From Thermothelomyces thermophilus ATCC 42464 (Eukaryota > Ascomycota > Sordariomycetes > Sordariales > Chaetomiaceae), in NCBI RefSeq assembly GCF_000226095.1, contig NC_016474.1:1922001-1986000 (forward strand): a DNA stretch of 64,000 nucleotides. The letters are read 5' to 3'. The notes under the pieces were generated by a model, which saw only the letters and a list, made by a program, of their open reading frames with translations, was not told where the DNA came from and searched no databases. Of the stretch, positions 43,492 through 54,389 are shown piece by piece. The translations under genes and the position numbers were made by a program. How positions within the stretch are numbered: position 1 is the first letter of the stretch; every line of letters starts with the position of its first letter.

Positions 43492-44192
43492 CGTGAGTCG
43501 GGCGCGATATTACCTGCTGCGCCTAGCAAAGACAATGGTTCTTTTGGCACCCGAGAGTCCACGGCATGTAGTGGACGGGAGGGGGTGAAGGAATATACCA
43601 GAGACACGATAGGTGTTGGCAACCTAGCCGCTGCCAATGGTATCAAGACAAAATTAAAAGGTTCCCGCAGCGGCACAAGCTCCGGTGTGCATGCAGTAGG
43701 GTCACAGAGGAGAGCGACCGAGAGAGGGCTCGGCGATGGGGGGGTATCCGGGGAAGTATAAATGAAGGTGGCAGATGCCACACCCCCGGGACCTGCGAAC
43801 ACCCACGTTGCAAAAGACCGGGTTCTATATTACCGTCCATCTTTCCGGCACAGGTTGCCTTGTTACCTCGCGAGGGGTTTCCCAACATTCTGTTTCCTGC
43901 AACCGTAGCTCTACGGTCGCTCGGGGAGCGGCACAAGATGGTATCGAAAATACGAGGTGCTCTGCAGGTGTGCAACCACCCTTCGAGGACTTAGAAGAAA
44001 CTTGATGAAGACCACGGGTCATCGGTTCCTGAACTCCGCCAACCGCGCCGACGAGTTGATGTTGTGAAGCACGAAAACGATACCCGCCTATGGCCGACGG
44101 TGCAAGACAGGGTCGAGAAACGCAAGTTCAATATAAACGGACCCGCAATGACCTGTAAGGTGACAGGTAGCCTCGCATCCAGCTGAACCTTC

Positions 44193-44218
44193 AGATATTA
44201 ACGAAAGATATTAACGAA
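44193..44218. repeat. Perfect 13-bp tandem duplication
   Basis: AGATATTAACGAA occurs twice head to tail with no mismatch, about 700 nt upstream of the deacetylase start. Confidence 0.95.
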
Positions 44219-45698
44219 ACAGCGAGTTGTCGCAAACGGTGCAGCCCTGCCGGGACGACATGGAGATTCCCTTTCGGAAGTTGTTAACCCGCAGAGCTTC
44301 TCGAAGTCAAGAGCAGGCTAGTCGAGGCGATCGGAGAAGCGGAAAAGGCGGGCAAGTCGGGCTGATCAGCCATGAATGCGCTGCGAGCCGAGGGCAGGAG
44401 GACGAAGGCGAGTCATCTTCTCTCGGCAGCGGCCAGGGTCGAGCAGACAATGAAATGCATCTTGCTGTAACCATGGGCAGGATGTCGGCCCAGACTGCAA
44501 CGATCAGCCGCACGTACTGGGAGCCGATTCCGGTAGGTCTGGCGCCCGGGGGATTGCAGCCTCGAAGGCTTGGTATTCCCGTATAAAGGATGACGCGGCA
44601 AAATATCCTAAATTCGTAAAAGCGGCTCACCGATCACCACTTTGCATTCCGGCTGAAGTCGACCTCGAGAGAATCTGCGGAGCTGCGTAGCGGACAACGG
44701 GTGGTATGCCAGCAGGAGTGAAAGTTGCGAGAAACGGCACCGCAAGCTTTGTAGCGACGACTTGTGTAAGTGGTATACAGGAAAATGAGAGATGAGTGAG
44801 AGCTTTCGTAACACAAATTTAAGAAATCATGAGCCTTCGGTGGTTAGAAAAACCTTAAACAGACAACTAACGGCAATTTACAAGACGCGCAATCGTCACC
44901 TTTCGGTACCAGAGGAGGTTGCCTAGCTTCAAAGCCTGAGCTGTTGAAATGTTCCTGCCCCAACCCGTCCACGGTCCAGCGGGGGAGGAGCCCTGGGAAA
45001 GCGCACCCCAGGTTTTTTCGGTCTTTGAGAGCATCTAGATAGCAGCTGGTAAGCAATGGGTGACCACGGGTTAAATGAACCCGGATTCCGGCTCGACCAA
45101 ATGGTGCCTTCCTCCAGTCCAGAATTGAACGAAGGGCAGGAGCCCCTTCATAAACCAGTCTACATACCGCATTTGAGTTTGCGTTCTAGGGATATCCGGT
45201 CCCCTCTTGCTCGAGTTGTCTGAACCTGCTGCGGTGCGAGGTGAAGCAGCACGTTTCTTCGCGTTGCTGCCGGGACAAGCAAGCAACGTTCAATAGCTCG
45301 CTTTCTCGCCCGCAGTGCAGCAAGCCGGGGCAACCGTTAATGTCCATACGGTAACACATCGACACGTCGTGGTAACGTGCCATGCATGTTCCAGCCAGCA
45401 ATCGGCAAAGCGGTCTTCTTCCGCTTTCGCTTGCCGCTCGAGGGAGCCACCCGCTACCTTACTTGCCTTGTGATGTTGCCATGGCGGGTAGGCAGAGGGC
45501 AAGGTACGGAAGTGCCAAACACCAATAGCTAAGCAACCGGAAATGGGACATTTATATATCAGTTATGTCGGATCTTAGGACCAGTCCCTTGAGGAGGGTT
45601 GCAGCATTGTCAGGGATCGATATTATATTGCACCGTGCCTGATCTCGGCGTCAATCAGAACATGTACGTGACGCCCTGCGACCCGCCCTAGGTTCACC

Positions 45699-45757
45699 TT
45701 TTTTTTTTTTCTTTTTCTCCTTTGTGTAAAAAAAAAAGGGGGGGGGAGGGGGAGCGA
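45699..45757. repeat. Poly-T / poly-A-poly-G low-complexity block
   Basis: T11, then CTTTTTCTCCTTTGTGT, then A10 and a G-rich run. Pyrimidine then purine symmetry could allow unusual structure; it may also be a slippage product. Confidence 0.9.
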
Positions 45758-46207
45758 GCAGTAACGGTTGTGACAACCCACAACTGACTCGGGCTCGCCA
45801 TTTCCGGACTCTGTCCGGGTTATCAATAAGGCAGAGAAGCTGATAGAGCCTGGTGTGACCGAGCAGGTTTGTCTTTCGCAGGTGTACACTTCTCGGACCA
45901 ACCCTCGACTTCATCAACTCACACATACAGCGGAATGACCCAATGTGAACGGGATTGCAAAATCATTATGTTTATATAGCGAGAGGTCCTTCTTAACCAA
46001 AACTAATAAAGAATACGCACAACTAACTTGCGGTACAGCTGGGCGGCAACCGTCAAAACCACCGGCAACACCACCGATACCCTCATACAAACATACAGTA
46101 CATACAGTACATACACAAAACCATACCTCGTCAGTCCCATCAACTCGTTAGGTCCAAAATGAAAAAGTGACAAGCCCGAGGGAAAAAAAAAAAAAAATCC
46201 TCCCGTC

Positions 46208-48151
46208 TCACGCAACCATAGCGCCCACGGCCGCGGGGATCTCCGCAAACAAGATGCCCTTGAAGGCCGCCTCGCCCATCTCCTCGCCCCACTGCCCTGC
46301 TCGTTTCAGCGCCGCCTTCCACTTCTGCTTCTGCTCCTCCGCCAGCTCCTCCCAGCTCTTGGCCTCCCCGTGCCGCGCGGCGTCGTGGCCCTCCACCCGG
46401 ATCACCACCTCCTCCTCCGCGACGTGATGCAGGACCACCACCACAGTCTTCTCCTCCTCCTCTCCCTCCTCCCCGTCCTCCTTCTTCTCGCCGGCCCCCG
46501 CGCCCGCGCCGGTCTTCTTCCCCTGCAACGCCTTCTTGGCCTCGTGGTACTCCGCCAACACCCCCGCAACCGGCAGGGGCGAGGGCGCCGCCGCCTCCGC
46601 CCGCGCCTCGACGGCGACGCCGTAGAACCGCCCGGGGCTGTGCCAGCGCACGGGCGTGACGGAGCGGGCGCCGATGACGGGGCGCGAGAGGCCCTTGACC
46701 TCCAGGACGCCCTGCAGCAGGAGCGCCAGCAGGGCGAAGACGAGGGCGGAGGTGAGGAGGAGGCTGGCGGGCGAGGGGCGGCGGGGCTTGAGGGCTAGCG
46801 TGTATCCGGGGGCTCCTTGCTGCTTCTCTTGTTGTTGTTGACGTCGTCGTTGTTGTTGTTGCTGCTGTTCTTGTTCCCGCCGGGGTCGTAGCGGGAGAGA
46901 GTGGACCACGCAGGTGTTGGCCATGGAGCCTATCGAGGCGAGTTTGATGTGCGGGGGTTGCTGCGGTTGCTGTTTCCCGGCGGTCGCCGAAGGGGTTATG
47001 CTGGAGAAGGCGAGGCCGGAGATGGGGCCGGCGTGGACCTCTTTGAACGTGGTGACTGGGTAGAGGTTGGATATGAGGTTGATGTCGCCGATGGACTGGT
47101 GGTCGAGAGTGTACAGCGTGATGGAGCTGTCCTGGCCCGTCACGGCGATGACGAACTGGGTCTCGTCTTGCTTGGCGAACGGGCTGGCCGGGGGGGAGAG
47201 ATTCCGGACGGCCATGCTCGTCGCGCGCCTGATGCTCTTGGGAAGTTTCGCCGAGATGGCCAGCCTGGCTTTCCCTTCCTTCTCCTCCTTACCCAGGTCG
47301 GATCGGTTGGGAAGGCGGAAGCCCTGGAGGACCGCGCCGCCCGACTTGATGTTTGCGACGGCCAACACGAAGGTTGGTGTCAGGAAGCGTATGCATCGCA
47401 GGGAAGGCCGATCCTTGGCCCCCGTCGCTGCGTCCAGCGGCATCGACCAGACGGCATGCGGACCGCTGGTGGCCGTCTTGGTGACCACCAGGGTGTAGAT
47501 GTCGTAGTTGTCGCAGTACACCAGTTGGTGCTCGTCGTCCGAGACCTGCATCATGTCCATATCCTGAGCCTCCTTTGGAAGCTCCACCTTCCCCCGGAGC
47601 TGGGGCGCCGGGCTGTTGCTGGTCGCGGCAGGCATGTCGAAGACGGCGATTTGCGGATCGTTGGAACGTCCGATGCTGCCTGTCGCGGCTGCGCCAACCG
47701 GGCCCGATATCCTCAGCAATCTCTGATATGCGTCCGTGTCTGTGGTCGAGAAGAGGGCGGACCTCGAGATCTCGGCGATCTTGGGGTTGGGCTGTTCCTT
47801 GGCCCCGGAGGGCAGGTCGGCTGCAAACACCCTGAAGTGTTCGTTCTTGCCCTTCTTCAGATCCTCCTCGGCCGAATTGATACCCGCGTAGAGGAGAAGC
47901 GCGTTATTCCTGCGCGAGCCGACAACAAGAGTGTTGACGCTGTCTTCGTCGCGGCCGAGTTCGATCTCCGAGACAATTTGCGGCGCGGCGTCGTGGGATG
48001 CGTCCAGCACGCTGATCTTGTTCCCAACCCCGCTGCGTGCAGCTCCGCCGCCGCCGCCCACGATGAGGCGGTTTGCATCCTCGGGGTCGAAGTCGAGGGC
48101 ATATAGAGGGTACGACAGTCGTACCTCGGTCCGGGGTATTGGGGGGGCCAT
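46208..48151 (-). CDS. SEC12: Sec12-like ER membrane exchange factor for Sar1
   Basis: Single exon, 647 residues. The N-terminal ~400 residues form a WD40-type propeller beginning RLSYPLYALDFDPEDANRLIVGGGGGAA, with the N/GNKISVLD segment after it and repeats such as HAGPISGLAFSS; this matches the cytosolic GEF domain of Sec12 (PREB in animals). A Gln-rich insert (~424-446) precedes one transmembrane segment (~457-484, LLLTSALVFALLALLLQG), followed by a ~160-residue luminal domain with an acidic run (EKKEDGEEGEEEEK). There is no HDEL signal at the end, which reads AVGAMVA. Sec12 loads Sar1 with GTP at ER exit sites; SAR1 itself is at 26498-27382. Type II topology is expected. Confidence in the family is good, lower for details of the luminal part. 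Confidence 0.88.
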   Translation of the reverse strand: MAPPIPRTEVRLSYPLYALDFDPEDANRLIVGGGGGAARSGVGNKISVLDASHDAAPQIVSEIELGRDEDSVNTLVVGSRRNNALLLYAGINSAEEDLKKGKNEHFRVFAADLPSGAKEQPNPKIAEISRSALFSTTDTDAYQRLLRISGPVGAAATGSIGRSNDPQIAVFDMPAATSNSPAPQLRGKVELPKEAQDMDMMQVSDDEHQLVYCDNYDIYTLVVTKTATSGPHAVWSMPLDAATGAKDRPSLRCIRFLTPTFVLAVANIKSGGAVLQGFRLPNRSDLGKEEKEGKARLAISAKLPKSIRRATSMAVRNLSPPASPFAKQDETQFVIAVTGQDSSITLYTLDHQSIGDINLISNLYPVTTFKEVHAGPISGLAFSSITPSATAGKQQPQQPPHIKLASIGSMANTCVVHSLPLRPRREQEQQQQQQRRRQQQQEKQQGAPGYTLALKPRRPSPASLLLTSALVFALLALLLQGVLEVKGLSRPVIGARSVTPVRWHSPGRFYGVAVEARAEAAAPSPLPVAGVLAEYHEAKKALQGKKTGAGAGAGEKKEDGEEGEEEEKTVVVVLHHVAEEEVVIRVEGHDAARHGEAKSWEELAEEQKQKWKAALKRAGQWGEEMGEAAFKGILFAEIPAAVGAMVA

Positions 48152-48792
48152 CGCGTGACAGCGCGGATTCGGTTTTGCGATACTTCTTCTCCAGCTGGCG
48201 GGGTATCGCGTCGCGGCCGTGGGATACCTATGTGGTAATGGTTAATTATTTTTGTACCTTTTCCTGCGAGGTCAAGTGCTGCGCCAGCACTTTGTAATCT
48301 CGCCCGCAGGATAATCGATGCGCTCGCAACAGAATGACGACGATGTCTGGTGCAGTGAAGCCTGGGCTTGTGCAGTTTTGCTCCTTCTCTGTCCTCTTTA
48401 AGAGCCCACCCAATCAGCGAGCGGGCGCCCGTCCCCAGATTCTTAGCGCGAACCTCTCTGGCAGGGGTGAAGCTCCAGACCTTCGACCTAGTGTACTATG
48501 TAATCCGTACTCCGTACGATGTATGGAATCCGTAAAGCGGCAAGAAAAGCTAGCAAGGATGACGTCGTTTTCTTGGCACCTCCTTTTGTACTCCGTACAG
48601 TCAGTATGTACAGTACATACATGTATACCAAGTATAAGAGTATTCCATAAAAGTACAAAACCTTCCGTCGCGTGGTTAAAGGAGAGGCAGTCTCGGACTA
48701 ACGTTATCTTCAGAGCTAGAGCAGATTTTTTTACAAAGTGAGGTGCGAATTTCTCGTAAACAATTCTCCGTGTTGAGGCACAGCCGGGGCCG
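48152..48792. other. Promoter region of SEC12 / 3' flank of aldehyde dehydrogenase
   Basis: 0.64 kb with two TACTCCGTA sites (48508-48516, 48589-48597), the first overlapping TAATCCGTAC, and a GTATGTACAGTACATACATG stretch right after the second. No gene. Confidence 0.65.
48501..48623. repeat. TACTCCGTA pair with GTATGTAC/GTACATAC palindrome
   Basis: TAATCCGTACTCCGTAC at 48501-48516, TACTCCGTA at 48589-48597 and GTATGTACAGTACATAC close behind at about 48605-48621. This is the densest combination of the three intergenic words in the window, 350-460 nt or so upstream of the SEC12 start. Confidence 0.8.
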
Positions 48793-50337
48793 TCACGCCG
48801 CCATGTTCACATGAACCGCCTTGATATTGCAGTACGGTGCCAACCCGGCCTCGCCCAGCTCCCTGCCGATTCCCGACTGCTTGACGCCTCCGAACGGGAT
48901 CCTGAAATCGGAATCGTTGCTGCTGTTGATCCAGACCATGCCCGCCTCGATCTCCCTGGCAACCCGGTGCGCCCGCACCAAGTCTTTGGTGAAGAGCGCT
49001 GCCCCGAGGCCGTACGTCGTGTCGTTGGACAGCTGAATGGCTTCTTCCTCCGTATCGAACTTGACGATAGCCACGCAAGGGCCAAAGATCTCCTCGCGGA
49101 AGATCTTCATTTCGGGCCTCACGTTGGTGAAGACGGTTGGCGCGATGAAGAAGCCCTTGCCTTTCTGTGGCAGCGGTTCGCCACCCAGGACAATCGTTGC
49201 GCCTTCTTCCTGGCCCGACTTGATGTACGAAAGCACTCTATCATACTGAGCCCTTGTCACCTGCGGCCCCTGGAACGTGGTCTCCTCAAACGGGTCGCCC
49301 ACCACCGAGATCTCCTCGACCTTGGCCTTGAACCGCCCGACGAACTCGTCGTACACCTTCTCGTGGACCAGGATGCGCGACGTGGCGGTGCAGATCTGGC
49401 CCTGATTGCTCATGATGCCGATATGAGACCACTGCGCCGCTAGATCGAGGTCGGCGTCCTCAAACACAATGAGCGGCGACTTGCCCCCTGTCTCAAGGGT
49501 GATGTTCTTCATGGTTGCCGAGGCCATCTTCATGATCTCCTTGCCGGTGGCAGTGCTGCCGGTGAAGGCGATCTTGTCCACGCCAGGGTGCTGCACCAGC
49601 GCCGCGCCCGCCTCCCGGCCGTGGCCATTGATAATGTTGACCACGCCCGGCGGAAAGCCGGCCTCCTTGATAAGCCGTGCCACGTACAGCATCGAGAGCG
49701 GGGTCTGCTCGGCAAGCTTGAGCACCACCGTATTGCCGCAGCAGAGGGCGGGTCCCAGTTTCCAGGCCGCCATGTCGAGGGGATAATTCCAGGGGATGAT
49801 CTGGCCGCAGACGCCTAGGGGCTCCTTGAGGGTGTAGGCAAACTTGGCCGGGCCAACGTCGATGACCTGACCAAAGTTCTTGTCGGCGTACCCGGCATAA
49901 TACTTGAGGACGTTGATCACCTCCGGCACGTTCTCCTTGAGCGCGACCGAGTAGGGTTTACCATTGTCGAGACACTCGATGGTGGCCAGCGTCTCGGCGT
50001 GCTGCGCAACCAGGTCGGCCAGCTTCACCATGAGGGCCCCGCGCTCAGTGCCGGAAAGGGACCTCCATGAGGGATCTTTGAAGGCCTTGCGGGCGGCTGC
50101 CACGGCCTTGTCAACATCGTCGGCCGTGGCGGCAAAGACGGAGCATATCTCCTCCTCCGTTCTGGGGCAGAGTTAGTTTCGTAACTTTCTCTTCTGTTGG
50201 CCCTTGAGAGTTACCGACGTGGGGTTGATGGAGGCGATCTTCTGCTCATTGCTGCTCTTGACAAACTCGTTGTTGATGAAGAGGCCCAGTGGCTGGGTCC
50301 ACTTCCTGCCATTCGGCGCTGCAAGTTCGATCTCCAT
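48793..50337 (-). CDS. NAD(P)-dependent aldehyde dehydrogenase (ALDH family, AldA-like)
   Basis: Two exons, 50337-50219 and 50161-48793, giving 495 residues, the usual fungal ALDH size. The start MEIELAAPNGRKWTQPLGLF agrees with fungal family members. Catalytic C297 (NQGQICTATS) and E263 (LETGGKSP) are present, with the GFPPGVVNIINGHG nucleotide-binding segment and the terminal IPFGGVKQSGIGRELG. The intron placement is not certain. Donor GTCGGT at 50218 gives INPTTEEEI, matching family length; donor GTAACT at 50214 with an acceptor 9 nt downstream gives INPTSEEI. It oxidises acetaldehyde or related aldehydes to acids. An in-frame ATG at 50490 would add 51 mostly basic residues (see findings). 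Confidence 0.95.
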
Positions 50338-51218
50338 CTTTGAATCGCTATATCTGCTTCGTCCGGCCTGCGCTGTCGCGGATGAGAAAATGCGTAGAAA
50401 AACAGCAACAATGGTCGATTTCCTCGGTTCATGCCAGAGTCCGTAGCTCGGCAGCTTCCGGGCGCAAACAGTTCGGGGGAGGGCCGTCATCTTATCTTCA
50501 TCTTCCGACTTCCTTTATCATTACCTATCTGGCCCCTCCTCCGCTGTAGCTGCTTGATGCAGTGGTTGCACAGAGGGTGGGGTGGGGTTTGCCTCCCTTC
50601 CTAGGTGCAGTGGCTTCTCTTCCTCTGTGCTTCTGGGCTGCCTTCCTTTCCCGGGCAGAGAGCCAAGTTTTAGCTTCGCCAAGAGTACAACGGCGCCCCG
50701 CGTCTTTGCTAAGCAGTAGACAAGTAGACGCACCTACTAGTTGATCAAAGCAAAATACTGGCTTAGATCCCCTCCTCGTATCTACTTCGGGCATGCCCCA
50801 ACCTGGAATTGAAGTGCAAGGGGAAACTGTCCGCCAGATCCTTTTACCATACGGGCAACCCCGACAACGAAACTAGTTTCAAGTTTCCAAAACCCCGATC
50901 TTGGACCGGGTTGCCTTCGGTGATGACGGTGGGGGGAGGGGCAACCTTTGCCGAGACCCAACATCACTAGCATGAAGGTGCGGCCAATCAAAGCAGAGCG
51001 TTAAGCTATCCCCGTGCCATTTGACAATGCACCCCTGCGCTACCTGACTACAGGGGCCCTGTGACATAACAACTGCCTGCCTGGGCAAGCAGGAGATTCA
51101 ACTGTTGCGCTTGCCACTGCGACTTGAAGCCTTTTTTGGATCCTTTCATATCTCCAGTCAGACCCAAGACACCCCCGGCGGCCCGGCTTGGATATGCAAC
51201 ACACCGACCCCTCTCATC
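50338..51218. other. Divergent promoter, aldehyde dehydrogenase / LMBR1 protein
   Basis: 0.88 kb between two outward starts. The part next to the dehydrogenase stays open in its frame to 50490. No TACGGAGTA word and no other gene. Confidence 0.65.
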
Positions 51219-53461
51219 ATGATTGAACCAACGGCATCGCCGTCGCAGGCGCCGTCCTTGGGCGTTGCGCTGGTCGCACTCTTCTGCATCTCGGTCGTCG
51301 TCCTCCTCATCCTCCGACACTACCTCCCGCTCCGCACCACTCCCGCCTTTCTCCTTGTGCCCGTCTTCTTCGCGCTATGGCTTCCCGCCAGCATGGTCCT
51401 GCTGGTCCCAATCGACCTGGCTTCCAGCGCCATGACCGACAACATTGACGCCCGCGGGATATGGCTCGACGAGCGAACCCTCAGGGTGTCGTGGAGGATC
51501 ACGTATTGGCTCACCTTTGCCCTCACCTGGTATGCGCGCTCCCCTGGGGGTTCTTGCCTTTGGTCTTCGCCCCTAACCTCCCTGTGATCAGGTTTATCCT
51601 CCCCATACTCGGCGAGTACTCGGATTCTGGCTACCGCGAGCCGAAGGCAAAGCTCCTCGACTCTCTGCGTGCGAACGCACAGTACTATGGCATCGTCTTC
51701 GGATCCGGCGCCCTCGGGCTGATCTACGTCCTCATATCCTACGGTCACTTCTCCGAGTCGCTCAAGAGCACCGTCATGGCACTCGCATATTGCTGGGGTT
51801 TGATCTTGGTCATCTACTTGATGGGCCACGGCCTCGTTTCGATACCTCGCCGCCTCTTCCGCAATGCCAACATCAGCGGCAGGCTGCGCCGGATCCAGGC
51901 ACAGGCCCCAAAGATCTACGAGAAGATGGAAGATTCGATAGTGGACGTGGAGGACCTCGAGCTGCAGGTCGCAGAGCTCAGTCGACGCAAGGGTGGTAGC
52001 GCCAGTCTGTTCCAGGACTGGATCGAAGAGTTGGCCGACATGACCAACCTGCCAGAGTCGCCACCTGGCCGGGCAAGCATCCTCCGAGGATCTGGAAACC
52101 CGAGCCCGCTCCCGAACGTCATCACCGCAAAGTACCTTGCCGAACTCACCAGAAGGCTGGTCAGGGCGAAGCACGCTCGGTCGCGGTATGTGAGTGAGTG
52201 GAATCGGCTGCTGGAGGACGCGGTCAAGACCCAAGCGATATTGGACTCGGCAGCGTCCAAGAAGCTGGATTTCGGCCGGGCTTCTCCCCATGCCGGCTTC
52301 TGGGACCGACACACCATCTTCACCCCCTATACGCGCTATCTGTTTCACTACCACTTCGTCCCGTACCTGCAGATCGCCCTCGCCGCCGTCCTCTCCCTTG
52401 CCTCCGTCTGCATCGTCTGGTCCGAGCTCGTGAAGGGTCTCTTCCCCCAACTCTCCGTCATCCGCTACAGCGTCGTCCACCACCAGGTCGCCGGCAAAGG
52501 CCAGGTGGGCTTCGCGGGCCAAGTCATCGCCGCCCTCTGGATGGTCTACATGTGCGCGGCCGCGCTCATCTCCATCACCGAGGTCAAAGTCTGGCGCGGC
52601 CGCGCTCTCGTGCGCCGCAACACCGCCCACGAGTCCGCCTTCTGGTACGCCAGCCAAGTTGCCCGCCTCAGCGTGCCCCTCACCTACAACTTCATGACAT
52701 TCCTGGGGGTCATCTACCGCGACACCGTCTTCTACGACTTCCTCGGCCAGCTCATCAACCTCACCCCGCTCGGCAAGTGGTTCGACTACCTCTTCCCGGC
52801 TTTCATCCTGCTCCCCGTGTGCGCCACTCTGTTCGGCCTCTACGGCAGGGTCAAGCGCGTCGTCAGCTTCGGCGTCGTCGACGCCCTGGACAACGAGGAG
52901 GAGGAGGACGACGTCGCCGATCGGGGCAGTTCTGCCGCCTTTGGGGCGTGGCGCGAAGGCCGCGACCTCATCGAGCGCGAGCTGAACGGCACGCTGGCCG
53001 CCGTCCGGGCGCGCCGCGCCGACGTCGTCAACAGCAGCGGCGGCGGCAACGGCCGCACCGGGCGCTCGGCCCCAGTTCTGTCTATCCCCCGCGCCGGACA
53101 GACCCCAACCCCGTTCGGCACGTCGCCCGCCGCGGGTAGTGCCGCAACCCCCTCGCGCAGCCGGCGAGCGCAGGCGAACACCTCGACCAGGACAGTCGGC
53201 CGCGCTGAGCCCCTCCCTGCCGACGAGGGAGACGACGAGAACTTTTTCGAGGCGCTGGGCCATCGCGTCAAGAATACGATTGACACGCTCGATACCCCCA
53301 AATGGTTGCAGGACCTCGGGCAGGGGATCAAGAAGCCCAAGTGGATGGGCGGTCACGAGGGGCAAAGCGGGAGTGGGAGTCACAATGTAGGAAGAGGAGG
53401 CGGCGCGGATATAAGGAGGTGGTTTGGCGGTGGGAATGACGAGGGGAGGATAAGATTGTAA
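51219..53461 (+). CDS. LMBR1-domain multipass membrane protein
   Basis: Two exons, 51219-51529 and 51592-53461, giving 726 residues. Exon 1 encodes MIEPTASPSQAPSLGVALVAL with two hydrophobic spans and the family's LVPIDLASSAM; the join gives LTFALTWFILPILGEYSDSGY. More membrane segments follow (YYGIVFGSGALGLIYVLISYG, LAYCWGLILVIYLMGHGLV, YLQIALAAVLSLASVCIVW, VIAALWMVYMCAAALISI, PLTYNFMTFLGVIYRD, LFPAFILLPVCATLFGLYG), about nine in all, with a soluble coiled-coil-like loop around residues 220-340. The C-terminal ~170 residues are disordered and basic/Gly-rich. Relatives include animal LMBR1/LMBD2 receptors; the fungal function is unknown. It is convergent with the unrecognised gene at 54390. 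Confidence 0.92.
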
Positions 53462-54389
53462 GTTTCTTGTAAGATTTATTCGGCTCGGTTCACATCTTCG
53501 TTCTGTTGTTTTTTTGGTCTCGGGTACTACTACTGCTGCTGCTGCTGATTTTGCTTGGTTATTTATGGGAGAAGCATTGGGCGGCGTTTTAGGGGTTTGT
53601 TGGTGGGGGGAGGGGCCTTGTGGAATCATGAGCTTTCTCCCTGGCTAGTGTCTTCTAGTAATATTGCTATGGTATGTAATGCAACCTTTGGGGTATGTGA
53701 TTTTGCATTTTCCCCCCCCCCCCCCCCCCCAAACAAACTTCAACGAGTTGCTTGGACTTTACTAGCTATGGACACACAGGCTTGTGCATGGTTCTCTGGC
53801 ACGGCAGTTGCTCGGCCCGCTGGAACTCTAGTCCTGAGGGGCATGCGGAATTGTTTTACACCAGACACACAAACTCCGTGCTGATTTTGTTTCAAGAGAG
53901 GAGAGCCAAAGCCCGACCACACACCAGTCTTCCCAGCAACCACCACGTACAATCTGTGACGCGAGTGTTCCGCCAGCAAGCAACAGCAGATAACCGCCCA
54001 TATGTTTTTCGTTAGACATCCACTGGATCGAGACGTTTCGTGAGTAGCACAACGGTCATGATACAAGTGTACTAATGCTTTGTTTGAGAAAACTGGCAAT
54101 CTTCATCATCATTCATGTGTCAAGGTTCCTGTGAACATAAGCGACATTGTCGCGTTCCCCTCGGGTATCTTCTACAATGAAAAGCAAATGCGGCCACCGA
54201 CTCCTAGTCCAGTACCTTGGATGCCATCCCAACGCCCATGTCGTAATTCCCGAGTGTCATCCTTCGTAAGTACCTTCTGCTGAGAACAATTCCTTTCCGG
54301 CAAGTACCAATCCGTATAATGTATGCTCGAAATTGTCTGCTCCCTACACAACCTTCACAGACGTGTGTGGGAGGGGTGGAAGGTGGGGG
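53462..54389. other. Convergent 3' spacer with C19 run
   Basis: 0.93 kb between two stops. A C19 run at 53712-53730 lies between T and A-rich flanks; a short CTG repeat (CTGCTGCTGCTG) follows the LMBR1 stop. No gene. Confidence 0.6.

Larger units (their letters stand above)
43492..46207. other. Intergenic region upstream of the chitin deacetylase
   Basis: 2.7 kb. The left part is the deacetylase promoter. It holds a perfect 13-bp tandem (44193-44218), a T-rich to A10/G10 tract at 45699-45757, a TACAGTACA tandem near 46089-46116 and an A-run just downstream of SEC12 (46183-46197). No gene supported. Confidence 0.6.

Noticed and set aside
46901-48106. 401-codon plus-strand frame
   Set aside because: Antisense shadow of SEC12.
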